Of a stretch of DNA of 64,000 nucleotides, positions 42,493-50,745 are shown piece after piece; the stretch's first letter is position 1; each line of letters begins with the position of its first letter. Source of the DNA: Coleofasciculus sp937127375 (GTDB taxonomy: Bacteria > Cyanobacteriota > Cyanobacteriia > Cyanobacteriales > Coleofasciculaceae). Below the pieces are notes generated by a model. That model was not told the DNA's origin. It worked only from the letters and a program-made list of their open reading frames with translations, and did not search any database. The stretch lies in the NCBI GenBank assembly GCA_040218875.1, contig JAVJQP010000053.1; one strand, given 5' to 3'. The translations under genes were made by a program, and so were the position numbers.

Positions 42493-44259
42493 ATGCCCCT
42501 TTGCATTAACCCCACTTGCCCAAAACCTGACACCTCCGAGAATGAGAATCAGCGCTTCTGTCAAAGCTGCGGCTCCGAGTTGCTGCTGAATGGGCGTTAT
42601 CGGGTGATGCGCCTGATTAGTGATAAAAGCGGTTTTGGTAATATCTATGACGTCTACGAAGGAAGTACGCCGAAAATCCTGAAAGTTCTCAAGGATCATC
42701 TGAACCAAGACGCCAAGGCGGTGGAACTGTTTGAACAAGAGGCGGTGGTGTTAGGGCGACTGAGCCATCCCGGTATTCCCCAAGTTGATAGCTCATTCCT
42801 CTATCAAACTCGCAATGGGTTAGGCTTGCACTGCTTGGTGATGGAAAAGATAGAGGGACCCACCTTAGAGCAGTGGTTAGAACAACAGCACAATCGACCC
42901 ATTTCGGAAGCGCAAGCGATCGCGTGGTTAAAACAGCTTGCGATTATTCTACAGCTTATTCATGATCAGCAGTACCTGCATCGGGATATTAAACCCTCTA
43001 ATATTATGCTCCGCCCTGATGGGCAGTTGGTGTTAATTGATTTTGGTACAGCCAGGGAAGTCACCCGCACCTATCTAGCTAAAGTTGGCGCGGGCGGCGG
43101 GATTACAGCGATTATTTCATCCGGGTATACCGCCCCCGAACAAATGAATGGAGAAGCGGTAAGACAATCGGATTTCTTTGCCTTGGGACGTACTTTCGTC
43201 TTTTTGTTAACCGGACATCATCCCAGCCAGTTGTATGATGCTCAAACGGATACACTAAACTGGCGGAATCACACCACTGGAATTTCCCCAAACCTATTGC
43301 AATTTATCGATGAGTTGATGGCGCGACAGGTTCGCGATCGCCCGCCAACTGCCCAAGCTATTTTACAACGCCTGGACGCCTTGGAGCATCAACCCGCCAC
43401 ATTGACCGAAACCCTGAAAGTGGGAGTTGCTCCCCTCCCTCAATCCGAACCTGCCCCAGAACGCCACTCTGGGCGCTGGCAAGTGGTGATTTTAGTGTTA
43501 GCGATACTGGTTATTTTAGGGATTGGAATTATCGGTTCAGGCGGGTTAAATTCTCAATGGGTTTGGATATTTACCCCAGCGCAAGCGCCGCAACGAAAGG
43601 GAGATGTGGATTATTTTCCTTATGTTGAGGGAGCCGATAGTGAAGGGAGAACCGCTGAATTTAGTGTGGCTGTACTGTCGCGGGAATATAAATGGAAACT
43701 GGGGAGTACGTTTCAAGTTAACTATAATCAGCAGATTATCCCTATTGATGCGTTACGGTCTAATTTAGAGGACGAAGGGATACAGAGCCTGATGGAAAAT
43801 CCCAGTGAAATTATTTCCGTGGGAACCGCTTCCTGTGAGGGAACTCCCGTGGGAGAAGAACAGCGAGCCTTTCAACGAGCGGAGCAAATCCAACTGTTAG
43901 CCAAAAAGTTATTTCGGGATGTAGCCTCAGTCGAAAATTATCGCCTATTAAATCTGGGTCAATTTAACGGAGACAATTGTCAGCCGGATCAAGATGCCAC
44001 GTCTTACCAACGGAGTATGATTATTATTGGCGTGAAGAATAAAACCCCTGGTGTAATTGTCGATGAAGCTTTGCGATCGCGCTTGGAAAAGACACCCTTT
44101 GGGGATTTTCGCCTAGAGGATTACTCTCTGGGTTCGCCTGAGCGGTTTCAAACCATATCCAGTCAGCTAGAGAACCCGGAAACGCCGGAAACGCCAGAGA
44201 CGCCAGAAATACCAGAAACGCCAGAGATACCAGAAACGCCAGAGATACCAGAGGGGTGA
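42493..44259 (+). CDS. Membrane-anchored Ser/Thr protein kinase with N-terminal zinc ribbon
   Basis: 588 residues. An N-terminal C-x4-C ... C-x2-C zinc ribbon (CINPTCPKPD ... FCQSCG) precedes a eukaryotic-type kinase domain: the glycine loop is weak (ISDKSGFGNIYDVYEG), catalytic Lys in ILKVLK, HRDIKPSNIML, IDFGTA and GYTAPEQ. One TM helix (WQVVILVLAILVILGIGIIG) is followed by a domain outside the cytoplasm (about 390-555) with TASCEGTPVGEEQRAFQRAE, and the protein ends in PETPETPEIP repeats. It probably phosphorylates cytosolic partners in response to something sensed beyond the membrane, an inference from topology. Confidence 0.92.
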   Translation: MPLCINPTCPKPDTSENENQRFCQSCGSELLLNGRYRVMRLISDKSGFGNIYDVYEGSTPKILKVLKDHLNQDAKAVELFEQEAVVLGRLSHPGIPQVDSSFLYQTRNGLGLHCLVMEKIEGPTLEQWLEQQHNRPISEAQAIAWLKQLAIILQLIHDQQYLHRDIKPSNIMLRPDGQLVLIDFGTAREVTRTYLAKVGAGGGITAIISSGYTAPEQMNGEAVRQSDFFALGRTFVFLLTGHHPSQLYDAQTDTLNWRNHTTGISPNLLQFIDELMARQVRDRPPTAQAILQRLDALEHQPATLTETLKVGVAPLPQSEPAPERHSGRWQVVILVLAILVILGIGIIGSGGLNSQWVWIFTPAQAPQRKGDVDYFPYVEGADSEGRTAEFSVAVLSREYKWKLGSTFQVNYNQQIIPIDALRSNLEDEGIQSLMENPSEIISVGTASCEGTPVGEEQRAFQRAEQIQLLAKKLFRDVASVENYRLLNLGQFNGDNCQPDQDATSYQRSMIIIGVKNKTPGVIVDEALRSRLEKTPFGDFRLEDYSLGSPERFQTISSQLENPETPETPETPEIPETPEIPETPEIPEG

Positions 44260-44261
44260 GG

Positions 44262-44303
44262 GAGCAGGGGGAGCTGGGGGAGCTGGGGGAGCTGGGGGAG
44301 CTA
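44262..44303 (+). repeat. GGGGGAGCT minisatellite
   Basis: Short tandem array of GGGGGAGCT right after the kinase stop codon; same style as the array at 47382. Confidence 0.75.
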
Positions 44304-44472
44304 CAGTACATTTTCACGCTATCGCGGTGCAAGGGTTTGGATGGGTTAAACCTTATGTGCTTGAAGATAAACCAAGGTCAATGCAACTCAAGACATTGAT
44401 AGCTAAGGGTTTTGGAGTTGTGCAGCAAGCCCTAGTTAGTGCCCAATGCCCAAAATAGTACACAAAAAAATA

Positions 44473-44500
44473 GTAGAGACGTTACATGTAACGCCTCTAC
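44473..44500. repeat. GTAGAGACGTTACATGTAAC-type palindrome (family D variant)
   Basis: GTAGAGACGTTAC followed by ATGTAACGCCTCTAC, 15 bp downstream of the tRNA-Glu 3' end. It may double as a terminator for the tRNA. Confidence 0.65.
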
Positions 44501-44514
44501 CTTTAATATTTTAA

Positions 44515-44587
44515 TACCCCCAAGGGAATTCGAATCCCTGTCGCCTCCGTGAAAGGGAGGTGTCCTAGGCCTCTAGACGATGGGGGC
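44515..44587 (-). tRNA. tRNA-Glu (anticodon UUC)
   Basis: 73 nt on the minus strand. It begins GCCCCCATCGTCTAGAGGCC and ends TTGGGGGTA. The 7-bp acceptor stem (GCCCCCA/TGGGGGT) is closed by discriminator A. The anticodon arm is CCTCC CTTTCAC GGAGG with UUC, and the T arm is AGGGA TTCGAAT TCCCT. No CCA is encoded. In cyanobacteria this tRNA also supplies glutamate for 5-aminolevulinate and hence chlorophyll. Confidence 0.97.
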
Positions 44588-44711
44588 TTGTTTCTCAGAC
44601 CTTAATAAATATAACGAACATTTTTGAGCTTGTCAACTCCTGAGCCAAAAAATTAATTGGGAAAATTTATCTACAGCAGATTTCAGGTTGATGAGGTACA
44701 GTCTCTAGGCA

Positions 44712-44744
44712 AGATCCCCGACTTCTTGGAGAAGTCGGGGATCT
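44712..44744. repeat. Dispersed hairpin AGATCCCCGACTTC ... GAAGTCGGGGATCT
   Basis: A 14-bp perfect stem (AGATCCCCGACTTC) with a 5-nt loop, in the gap between tRNA-Glu and moaB. A common intergenic hairpin of cyanobacteria. Confidence 0.7.
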
Positions 44745-44835
44745 GTATGTGTACCTCACTTACTTGAAAAGCGCTGTAACTGTGGGGGTTTGGGGGAGCA
44801 ACGCACCATAATTTTTAATTTGTTGTGGGAGGATG

Positions 44836-45339
44836 TCACTTCTCCAACTGAGTGACCAGATGAATCAACTCTGGTAAAATGAGCTTCTCCATGGCGAGGG
44901 TGACCGCTCCCGTAGAACCAGGAAGAGAGAAAACTAGCTTACGGCGATACACTCCAGCGACAGCCCGTGACGCGATCGCGCGTGAGTCAATCTCTTGGTA
45001 ACTGAGCCAACGAAAGACCTCACCAAATCCGGGTAAAGTCTTCTCTAATAAACTCGCTAAGGCATCATAGGTGGTATCTCGCGCCGCAATCCCTGTACCC
45101 CCGTTAACCACGACAGCCTGAATATCCGAACGCTGGGCGAGGGCTTGCAGATACGTCTGAATCTGGTTCGGTTCATCCTTGAGAATTTCGTAAGCAACAA
45201 CCGCATGACCTGCATCACGCAGCAATTGCTGGATGCACGAACCACTGCGATCAGAGTTCTGCGATCGCGTATCACTGACTGTCACCACAGCAGTCGCGAT
45301 CGATCTTGAGCCTGTATTAGGATGAGGCTGATGAGTCAT
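44836..45339 (-). CDS. moaB: Molybdenum cofactor biosynthesis protein MoaB/Mog type
   Basis: 167 residues. MoaB/Mog-fold proteins adenylylate molybdopterin before molybdenum insertion. Motifs: ATAVVTVSDTRSQNSDRSGS, VVVNGGTGIAARDTTYDALA (the GGTG substrate loop) and KLVFSLPGSTGAV. ATG at 45339 is chosen; an open frame reaches 45459 but the extra 40 residues are low-complexity (RGNRGNRGNRG) and come from a TTCCTCTAT tandem repeat (45348-45378). It is 140 bp downstream of psb28 on the same strand. Confidence 0.9.
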   Translation of the reverse strand: MTHQPHPNTGSRSIATAVVTVSDTRSQNSDRSGSCIQQLLRDAGHAVVAYEILKDEPNQIQTYLQALAQRSDIQAVVVNGGTGIAARDTTYDALASLLEKTLPGFGEVFRWLSYQEIDSRAIASRAVAGVYRRKLVFSLPGSTGAVTLAMEKLILPELIHLVTQLEK

Positions 45340-45480
45340 ATCATGTCCTCTATTTCCTCTATTTCCTCTATTTCCTCTCCCTTGCCCTCTCCTACAAGGA
45401 GAGGGAAGCGGAATATATTTCTTCTTAGAGGGGCTTTCAGACTTCCCCTTCCGTGCCATTTACCTTAAGCTGTAGGAGAA

Positions 45481-45816
45481 TCAAGATTTACTGAATCCTA
45501 AACCATTCTCCTCAGCATAGCGCTCCATGAAACGCATAAAGCGCTCCCATTCTTCTGTCGATTTCATGATCACAATTGCTTCTAATGCCGTCGGTTGTCC
45601 ATTGACAAATTTGCCTTTAACGTCTCGGCTGACCAGTTCTCCTTCTTTATCCATCAGGTATATACCTGTTATTTCTTCACCATAGTTGCCATTGAGCGCC
45701 TTGGGATTATCAAAATAAAATGTTGCCGTACCATTGCTGCCATCACGAGAGCGAGTCAGGCGCACATCAGGTACAACTTCTTCGTCAATGCCTTTAATAA
45801 ATTGAATTTTAGCCAT
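45481..45816 (-). CDS. psb28: Photosystem II assembly protein Psb28
   Basis: 111 residues. Binds CP47 assembly intermediates of photosystem II on the cytoplasmic face and helps chlorophyll protein biogenesis. The start MAKIQFIKGIDEEVVPDVRL, then TRSRDGSNGTATFYF, the middle VKGKFVNGQPTALEAIVIM and the very conserved end ERFMRFMERYAEENGLGFSK identify the family. ATG at 45816 is chosen over the start five codons upstream because the family begins MAxIQF. Confidence 0.97.
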   Translation of the reverse strand: MAKIQFIKGIDEEVVPDVRLTRSRDGSNGTATFYFDNPKALNGNYGEEITGIYLMDKEGELVSRDVKGKFVNGQPTALEAIVIMKSTEEWERFMRFMERYAEENGLGFSKS

Positions 45817-46348
45817 GAGCCGTTCAATCAAAATTTAAGAAGGTTATCACCAATTGAATGATCAGCCGTGCTTGCCATTTGCACAACGACTGGAGTTGGA
45901 AATTTCCTCAAGGTGTGAATCCAGTTCTACGTCCAACCCCGAGGAACTGCTGCGTCTTGAGCTTCCAGACACTGATCACCGATTGTTTAATCTCCGCCCA
46001 TCTAGTCCTACCTGAGAACAGCAAGCGATTTTGGCGTTTAGATTTCATAGTGATTTTAGCAAAAACTTTACAATTAACAAAAAAATACCGTTTTCCTGCC
46101 ATAACGACCGAGGTAATGGCAAAATTGATAGAGCAGATCATCAAAAAATTATCAATCGTTCCCTCATCGGCGTTAGCGTAGCTCGGTAAATCCTGGCTCA
46201 CCTTACCCCCCTTAGAGGAGAAGGTTTTTCAGGTTCCTGCCAAAAATCTGCACCGTTTCACGGCGAATCCTCCAGCGCTTGACCCGAAAGCAGGTACAAG
46301 CCTGGGACTATCGCCACCTTTGCTCTTCCAAATCCTTAACCAATATCA
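45817..46348. other. Intergenic region without a clear gene
   Basis: Both strands have overlapping frames of about 100 codons (plus 45858-46181; minus 45908-46201), but neither has a recognisable motif and they shadow each other. AT-rich stretches near 46040-46120 may hold promoters for psb28 or trpS. Confidence 0.5.
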
Positions 46349-47359
46349 ATGGGCAAAAAGCGCGTTCTCTCTGGAGTTCAACCAACTGGAAATCTTCACC
46401 TGGGTAACTATCTCGGAGCAATCCGTAATTGGGTAGAAGCCCAGAGTCAGTATGAAAATTTCTTTTGCGTCGTCGATTTACACGCGATTACGGTTCCCCA
46501 TAATCCAGCAACTCTAGCCGCCGATACCTACACGATCGCGGCGCTATATCTAGCCTGTGGCGTGGATTTGAACGATTCAACGATCTTTGTTCAATCTCAC
46601 ATCCCCGCTCACTGTGAACTCACCTGGCTGTTTAACTGCGTCACGCCTATAAATTGGCTGGAACGGATGATTCAGTTTAAAGAAAAGGCGGTGAAGCAGG
46701 GCGAAAATGTTAGTACGGGTTTACTGGATTACCCGGTGCTGATGGCAGCCGATATTTTGCTGTATGATGCGGACTTAGTCCCCGTGGGAGAAGATCAAAA
46801 GCAACATATCGAACTGACTCGTGATATAGTGATTCGGATTAATGACCAGTATGGCAGCAAGAAAAAGCCTGTGCTGAAACTGCCCGAACCCTTAATCCGC
46901 AAAGAAGGAGCGCGGGTGATGAGTCTCACCGATGGCACGAAGAAAATGTCCAAATCTGACCCCTCGGAAATGAGTCGGATTAATCTGCTGGATTCTCCAG
47001 AGGAGATTCAAAAGAAAATTAAGCGCTGTAAAACTGATCCGATTAAGGGGCTAGAATTTGATAATCCAGAACGTCCAGAGTGTCATAACTTACTCACCCT
47101 TTATACCCTACTGTCGGGGAAAACCCAGGAAGCTGTCGCCGCCGAATGTCAGGATATGGGGTGGGGACAGTTCAAAACGGTGTTGAGTGAATCCACGATT
47201 GAAGCCCTCAAACCAATTCAGCAAAATTATCAAGCGGTTATGGACGATAAAGGCTATCTAGAGTCAGTCTTACGTCAAGGGCGTGAGAAAGCAGAAGCGA
47301 TCGCTCTCTCAACCCTCTCCCGAGTCAAGGCAGCTATGGGGTATTCTACACCTCTGTAG
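46349..47359 (+). CDS. trpS: Tryptophanyl-tRNA synthetase
   Basis: 336 residues, class I synthetase that charges tRNA-Trp. HIGH-type motif TGNLHLGNYLGA (residues 13-24), the KMSKS signature as KKMSKS, GEDQKQHIELTRDIV and LDYPVLMAADILLYDADLVP are all present. Length is as expected for the bacterial enzyme. Start MGKKRVLSGVQPTG is standard. Confidence 0.97.
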   Translation: MGKKRVLSGVQPTGNLHLGNYLGAIRNWVEAQSQYENFFCVVDLHAITVPHNPATLAADTYTIAALYLACGVDLNDSTIFVQSHIPAHCELTWLFNCVTPINWLERMIQFKEKAVKQGENVSTGLLDYPVLMAADILLYDADLVPVGEDQKQHIELTRDIVIRINDQYGSKKKPVLKLPEPLIRKEGARVMSLTDGTKKMSKSDPSEMSRINLLDSPEEIQKKIKRCKTDPIKGLEFDNPERPECHNLLTLYTLLSGKTQEAVAAECQDMGWGQFKTVLSESTIEALKPIQQNYQAVMDDKGYLESVLRQGREKAEAIALSTLSRVKAAMGYSTPL

Positions 47360-47381
47360 AGACGTGCCATGGCGCGTCTGG

Positions 47382-47431
47382 GAGATGGGGAGCAGGGGGA
47401 GCAGGGGGAGCAGGGGGAGCAGGGGAAGATG
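47382..47431 (+). repeat. GGGGGAGCA minisatellite
   Basis: Array of GGGGAGCAG/GGGGGAGCA units preceded by a family D palindrome (47356-47380). Confidence 0.8.
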
Positions 47432-47445
47432 GGGGAACGGATTAC

Positions 47446-47513
47446 CAATGACATAAGACAAATGACGAATGACGAATGACGAATGACGAATGACATAAGA
47501 CGAATGACAAATG
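47446..47513 (+). repeat. ATGACGA/ATGACAA heptamer array leading into metF
   Basis: At least eight tandem or near-tandem heptamers (ATGACATAAGACA, ATGACGA ...), the last of which contributes the metF ATG. Confidence 0.85.
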
Positions 47514-48416
47514 ACAAACCTTACTCAACCCTCATTCCGAGACGCCGTTAAATCAGGGGAATTCTTAATTACGGCAGAGGTTAGCCCCCCCAAAGGAGGT
47601 GACGCTAGCCAGATGATTAACTTGGCAAAACCACTGAAGAATCGTGTCCATGCGGTTAATCTTACCGATGGATCTAGGGCAGTGTTGCGGATGTCTTCTT
47701 TAGCCGCCGCCGCTATTTTAGTCCAACATGGGATAGAACCGATCTGTCAGATCGCTTGCCGCGATCGCAATCGATTGGGGTTACAGGCGGATCTGATGGG
47801 GGCGCAGGCTTTGGGCATTCGTAACATTCTTGCCCTCACGGGTGATCCGGTAAAAGTCGGGGATCATCCTGACGCCAAGCCCGTTTTTGATCTAGAATCA
47901 GTACGTTTGCTCCAGCTAATCAGTAAACTCAATAACGGTTTCGATGCTAATGATAAGCCCTTGTCCGATGGAAAAACAGAGTTATTTGCTGGAGCCGCCG
48001 TTGACCCTCAGTTAAAAAGTTGGTCTGGATTACAACGTCGGTTTGAGCGTAAACTAGAAGCGGGTGCCCAGTTTTTCCAGAGTCAACTGATTGCTGATTT
48101 CCAGCGGCTGGAAAAGTTTATGGATAAGATTGCGGCGAATACCGATAAGCCGATTTTAGCGGGGATATTTTTGATTAAATCGGCGAAAAATGCACAATTT
48201 CTGAATAAATACGTTCCTGGTGTCAACATTCCCCAATCTATTATTGATCGACTGGCAGAAGCCGCCGATCCACTGCAAGAAGGGATGAAAATTGCCGCTG
48301 AACAAATCCAACTCGCGAGACAATTGTGTCAGGGTGTGCATATTATGGTGATTAAGCGAGAAGATTTGATTCCCCAGATTCTGGATTTAGCGGAAATCCC
48401 ACCCCTGAATCGGTAA
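47511..48416 (+). CDS. metF: Methylenetetrahydrofolate reductase
   Basis: 301 residues. Reduces 5,10-methylene-THF to 5-methyl-THF with FAD for methionine synthesis; TIM-barrel fold. Motifs: FLITAEVSPPKGGDASQMI, VNLTDGSRAVLRMSSLAAA, ICQIACRDRNRLGLQADLMG, NILALTGDPVKVGDHPDAKP and the closing GVHIMVIKREDLIPQIL. The start codon is the final ATG of a heptamer repeat array (ATGACAA), giving MTNLTQPS. Confidence 0.95.
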   Translation: MTNLTQPSFRDAVKSGEFLITAEVSPPKGGDASQMINLAKPLKNRVHAVNLTDGSRAVLRMSSLAAAAILVQHGIEPICQIACRDRNRLGLQADLMGAQALGIRNILALTGDPVKVGDHPDAKPVFDLESVRLLQLISKLNNGFDANDKPLSDGKTELFAGAAVDPQLKSWSGLQRRFERKLEAGAQFFQSQLIADFQRLEKFMDKIAANTDKPILAGIFLIKSAKNAQFLNKYVPGVNIPQSIIDRLAEAADPLQEGMKIAAEQIQLARQLCQGVHIMVIKREDLIPQILDLAEIPPLNR

Positions 48417-48739
48417 AATGAATTTCATAGACCGACATGTTTTCGGTTGCGATCGCAATGTTCCAGATGTGCCATGGCACGTCTGGGAGTAGGGAAAGAG
48501 ACAGTGGTTAAGAGTAGGTCTTTCAGCATTTGTCAGGAGATAGTGGCTGATAGAGTGAGCAATGGCTCACCTTCCCGGCAATGTCCTGATTGACCGACTG
48601 GGAATGAGGATAAATCAGGTGTACTAAAACGTCAAAAATCATGTTTTGAACATTAAGTATTTTGACGTTGAATTTTTGGGTTTATATTCAGGCTCCGATA
48701 TGAATGTAGGGAGCTTGATTTGAGGACAAAGAAGAACGG
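48417..48739. other. Intergenic region with two inverted repeats
   Basis: A family D-like CAGATGTGCCATGGCACGTC palindrome (48464-48485) and a 10-bp stem AACGTCAAAA / TTTTGACGTT with a 22-nt loop (48628-48669), which could be an operator or terminator. AAAGAAGAACGG precedes the next ATG. Confidence 0.55.
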
Positions 48740-50362
48740 ATGAATAAGACGGTAGAAACGGAAATTTGTAATGTTACAGTGTATGATAACCAGGCGTTAG
48801 TTACGCGCCGAGGCGTTGTGCAGCTAACAGGTGAGGAACGGGAACTGGTGATTGCTAATTTGCCCGTAACCCTGCTGAGTGAGTCCGTTCAGGTGTCGAG
48901 TACGGGTCATGCAAGGGGGCGATTATTGGAGGTACGGACGGAAAAAACCAGCACTCGTGAAGCGACTCATCCCAAAGTTAGCCAACTGTCTGAAGAAATT
49001 GGTCAGTTAGAAGATCAAAGACGTCAGGGACAAGATATGCTGACGTTGCTGAATTTACAGCGGAATTTTATCAAAAATTTAGGCAATCAGTATCTGGAAC
49101 GCTTGACAAAATCCCAAAATCCTGAACCGTTGAACTTGACTCAAATCGGGGAATTGCTGGATTTTGTCGGAGAACGGTGGCAGAATTTATCGGGTGCGAT
49201 CGCGCAACAGGATCAGGATCAGAAACAGGTCAACTCTCAGTTACAAGCGGTGCGAGGGCAGTTTCAGCAGCTCTCTACTCCCCAGATTCATGACAGCTTT
49301 AGTATCATTATCACCCTTGAACCAGCAGGGGCGGGTGAATTGGCGCTAGAAGTTTCTTATAGAGTTAAGGGGGCAAGTTGGCAACCCGTCTATGATGTCC
49401 ATTGGCAAGATAGCCAGCAAACCGCCCGACTCAGTTACCTGGCTCAAATTACCCAAACCACGGGTGAGGATTGGTTAGGTGTAGCGCTTACCCTTTCCAC
49501 CGCTCAACCGGGGGTAGGGCGACAAATTCCGCCAATTACACCCTGGTATATTGATCTGCAACAGCCTAGCGCTTTGGCAAATCGGACAACAACCAACCCA
49601 AAGGAGCATAACGCACCCCGCCCCCCAATGGTGAATATGCCATTTGCAGGAATAGCGCCAGAACCTGAACCGACGATAGATGAAGAGTTAGAGCGGTTGA
49701 GAGCCCAAAAGGAACTGGAGGAAAGTCCGGGACAAAAGGGTATTGTTACCTTTACCCTGGACAGTAAAGCAACGATTCCCAGTGATGGGGTGAGCCATAA
49801 GGTTGCCATTTTCCACAGAGATGATTATCCCTGTCGGGCTGAGTATGTGGCGATGTCGCGCCAACTTAATTTTGCTTACCTGAAAGCAACGGTGATGAAT
49901 CCCTTGAATGGCGTTACTTTATTACCGGGACAGATAACTATCTTTCGCGATAATACGTTTATTGGTACTAGCGAAATTCAGAATATTGCCCCGGGTCAAG
50001 AGTTTCAAATCGATTTAGGTGTGGACGATGGGCTGAAAATTGAGCGGTATCTGGTGGAACGACAGATAGATAAGAAGCTGATTGGGAATCAGCAGCGGGA
50101 AGTGGCGACGTATGGGTATCGGTTAACGGTGGCAAATTTACGGGAGCAAGAGGCACAGGTTAAGGTGATGGAACAACTCCCGGTAAGTTGTCATTCCCAA
50201 CTCAAAGTTCGGCTGACTGATGCTAATCCTTCAGTGGAAATCGGTGAATTGGGTGTGTTGGAATGGTGGCTGACTTTGCCTTCCCTTTCTTGTCAGGAGT
50301 TGTCCTATCAGTTTACGGTGGAGTATTTGCCGGAATTTAGGGTGATCGGATTGGATGTTTAG
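48740..50362 (+). CDS. DUF4139 / DUF4140 (MuiA-like) protein
   Basis: 540 residues. The N-terminal DUF4140 domain (ICNVTVYDNQALVTRRGVVQ, LVIANLPVTLLSESVQVSST) is followed by a coiled coil (about 75-180), then the DUF4139 domain with YRVKGASWQPVYDVHW, LSYLAQITQTTGEDWLGVAL TLSTAQP and the end block ELSYQFTVEYLP. Proteins of this kind are called mucoidy inhibitor A-like in some annotations; the biochemical role is unknown. No signal peptide is seen. A strong hairpin terminator lies 315 bp downstream. Confidence 0.9.
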   Translation: MNKTVETEICNVTVYDNQALVTRRGVVQLTGEERELVIANLPVTLLSESVQVSSTGHARGRLLEVRTEKTSTREATHPKVSQLSEEIGQLEDQRRQGQDMLTLLNLQRNFIKNLGNQYLERLTKSQNPEPLNLTQIGELLDFVGERWQNLSGAIAQQDQDQKQVNSQLQAVRGQFQQLSTPQIHDSFSIIITLEPAGAGELALEVSYRVKGASWQPVYDVHWQDSQQTARLSYLAQITQTTGEDWLGVALTLSTAQPGVGRQIPPITPWYIDLQQPSALANRTTTNPKEHNAPRPPMVNMPFAGIAPEPEPTIDEELERLRAQKELEESPGQKGIVTFTLDSKATIPSDGVSHKVAIFHRDDYPCRAEYVAMSRQLNFAYLKATVMNPLNGVTLLPGQITIFRDNTFIGTSEIQNIAPGQEFQIDLGVDDGLKIERYLVERQIDKKLIGNQQREVATYGYRLTVANLREQEAQVKVMEQLPVSCHSQLKVRLTDANPSVEIGELGVLEWWLTLPSLSCQELSYQFTVEYLPEFRVIGLDV

Positions 50363-50513
50363 CAATGTTTGTCAGTCACTTAATCACTACATGGCCCTCT
50401 AAGGATTAATTAGACGTGTGAATTTTGGGATAGTTTGGGAATATCAAGAAAGTTAACCAGACAGTGGTTTAAACCACTGGCTAAAAGTTCAAGTCGTCTA
50501 ACGACGACTGGAT

Positions 50514-50640
50514 AAGCTGTCATGCATATAAATTAGGTATAGGTAGTGAGCAAGATGCAAAGCCTGCGGCATGGCTTCGCTAAACACACTACCAGGATGA
50601 GAGCCATTCTAGACATTCAGGTTTGAATGCCGAACAGCTT
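50514..50640 (+). repeat. Family B element, complete, with inserted core
   Basis: 127 bp with ends AAGCTGTCATGCATATAAAT and GTTTGAATGCCGAACAGCTT. It carries the same AAAGCCTGCGGCATGGCTTC core insert as 42028-42153 but a more diverged right half. Confidence 0.85.
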
Positions 50641-50676
50641 AAGACTTCTAGTCCATTTTAATGGACTTAAGCTATT

Positions 50677-50704
50677 AGCCCGGAGTTTGAACTCCGGGCT
50701 TTTG
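50677..50704. terminator. Strong stem-loop terminator
   Basis: AGCCCGGAGT TTGA ACTCCGGGCT followed by TTTG: a perfect 10-bp GC-rich stem with a tetraloop. A second stem (AGTCCATT/AATGGACT, 50650-50667) precedes it. It lies between the DUF4139 gene and the methyltransferase remnant, which converge. Confidence 0.75.
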
Positions 50705-50745
50705 CTGACGCCAGACTTCATCGACAACATCCCCGGATGAACTCA

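Noticed and set aside
45340..45459. N-terminal extension of MoaB containing RGNRGNRGNRG
   Set aside because: Encoded by a TTCCTCTAT tandem repeat; the family starts close to the ATG at 45339.
45858..46201. Overlapping frames of about 100 codons on both strands
   Set aside because: They shadow each other, and neither shows motifs, a signal peptide or a credible start; left as intergenic.
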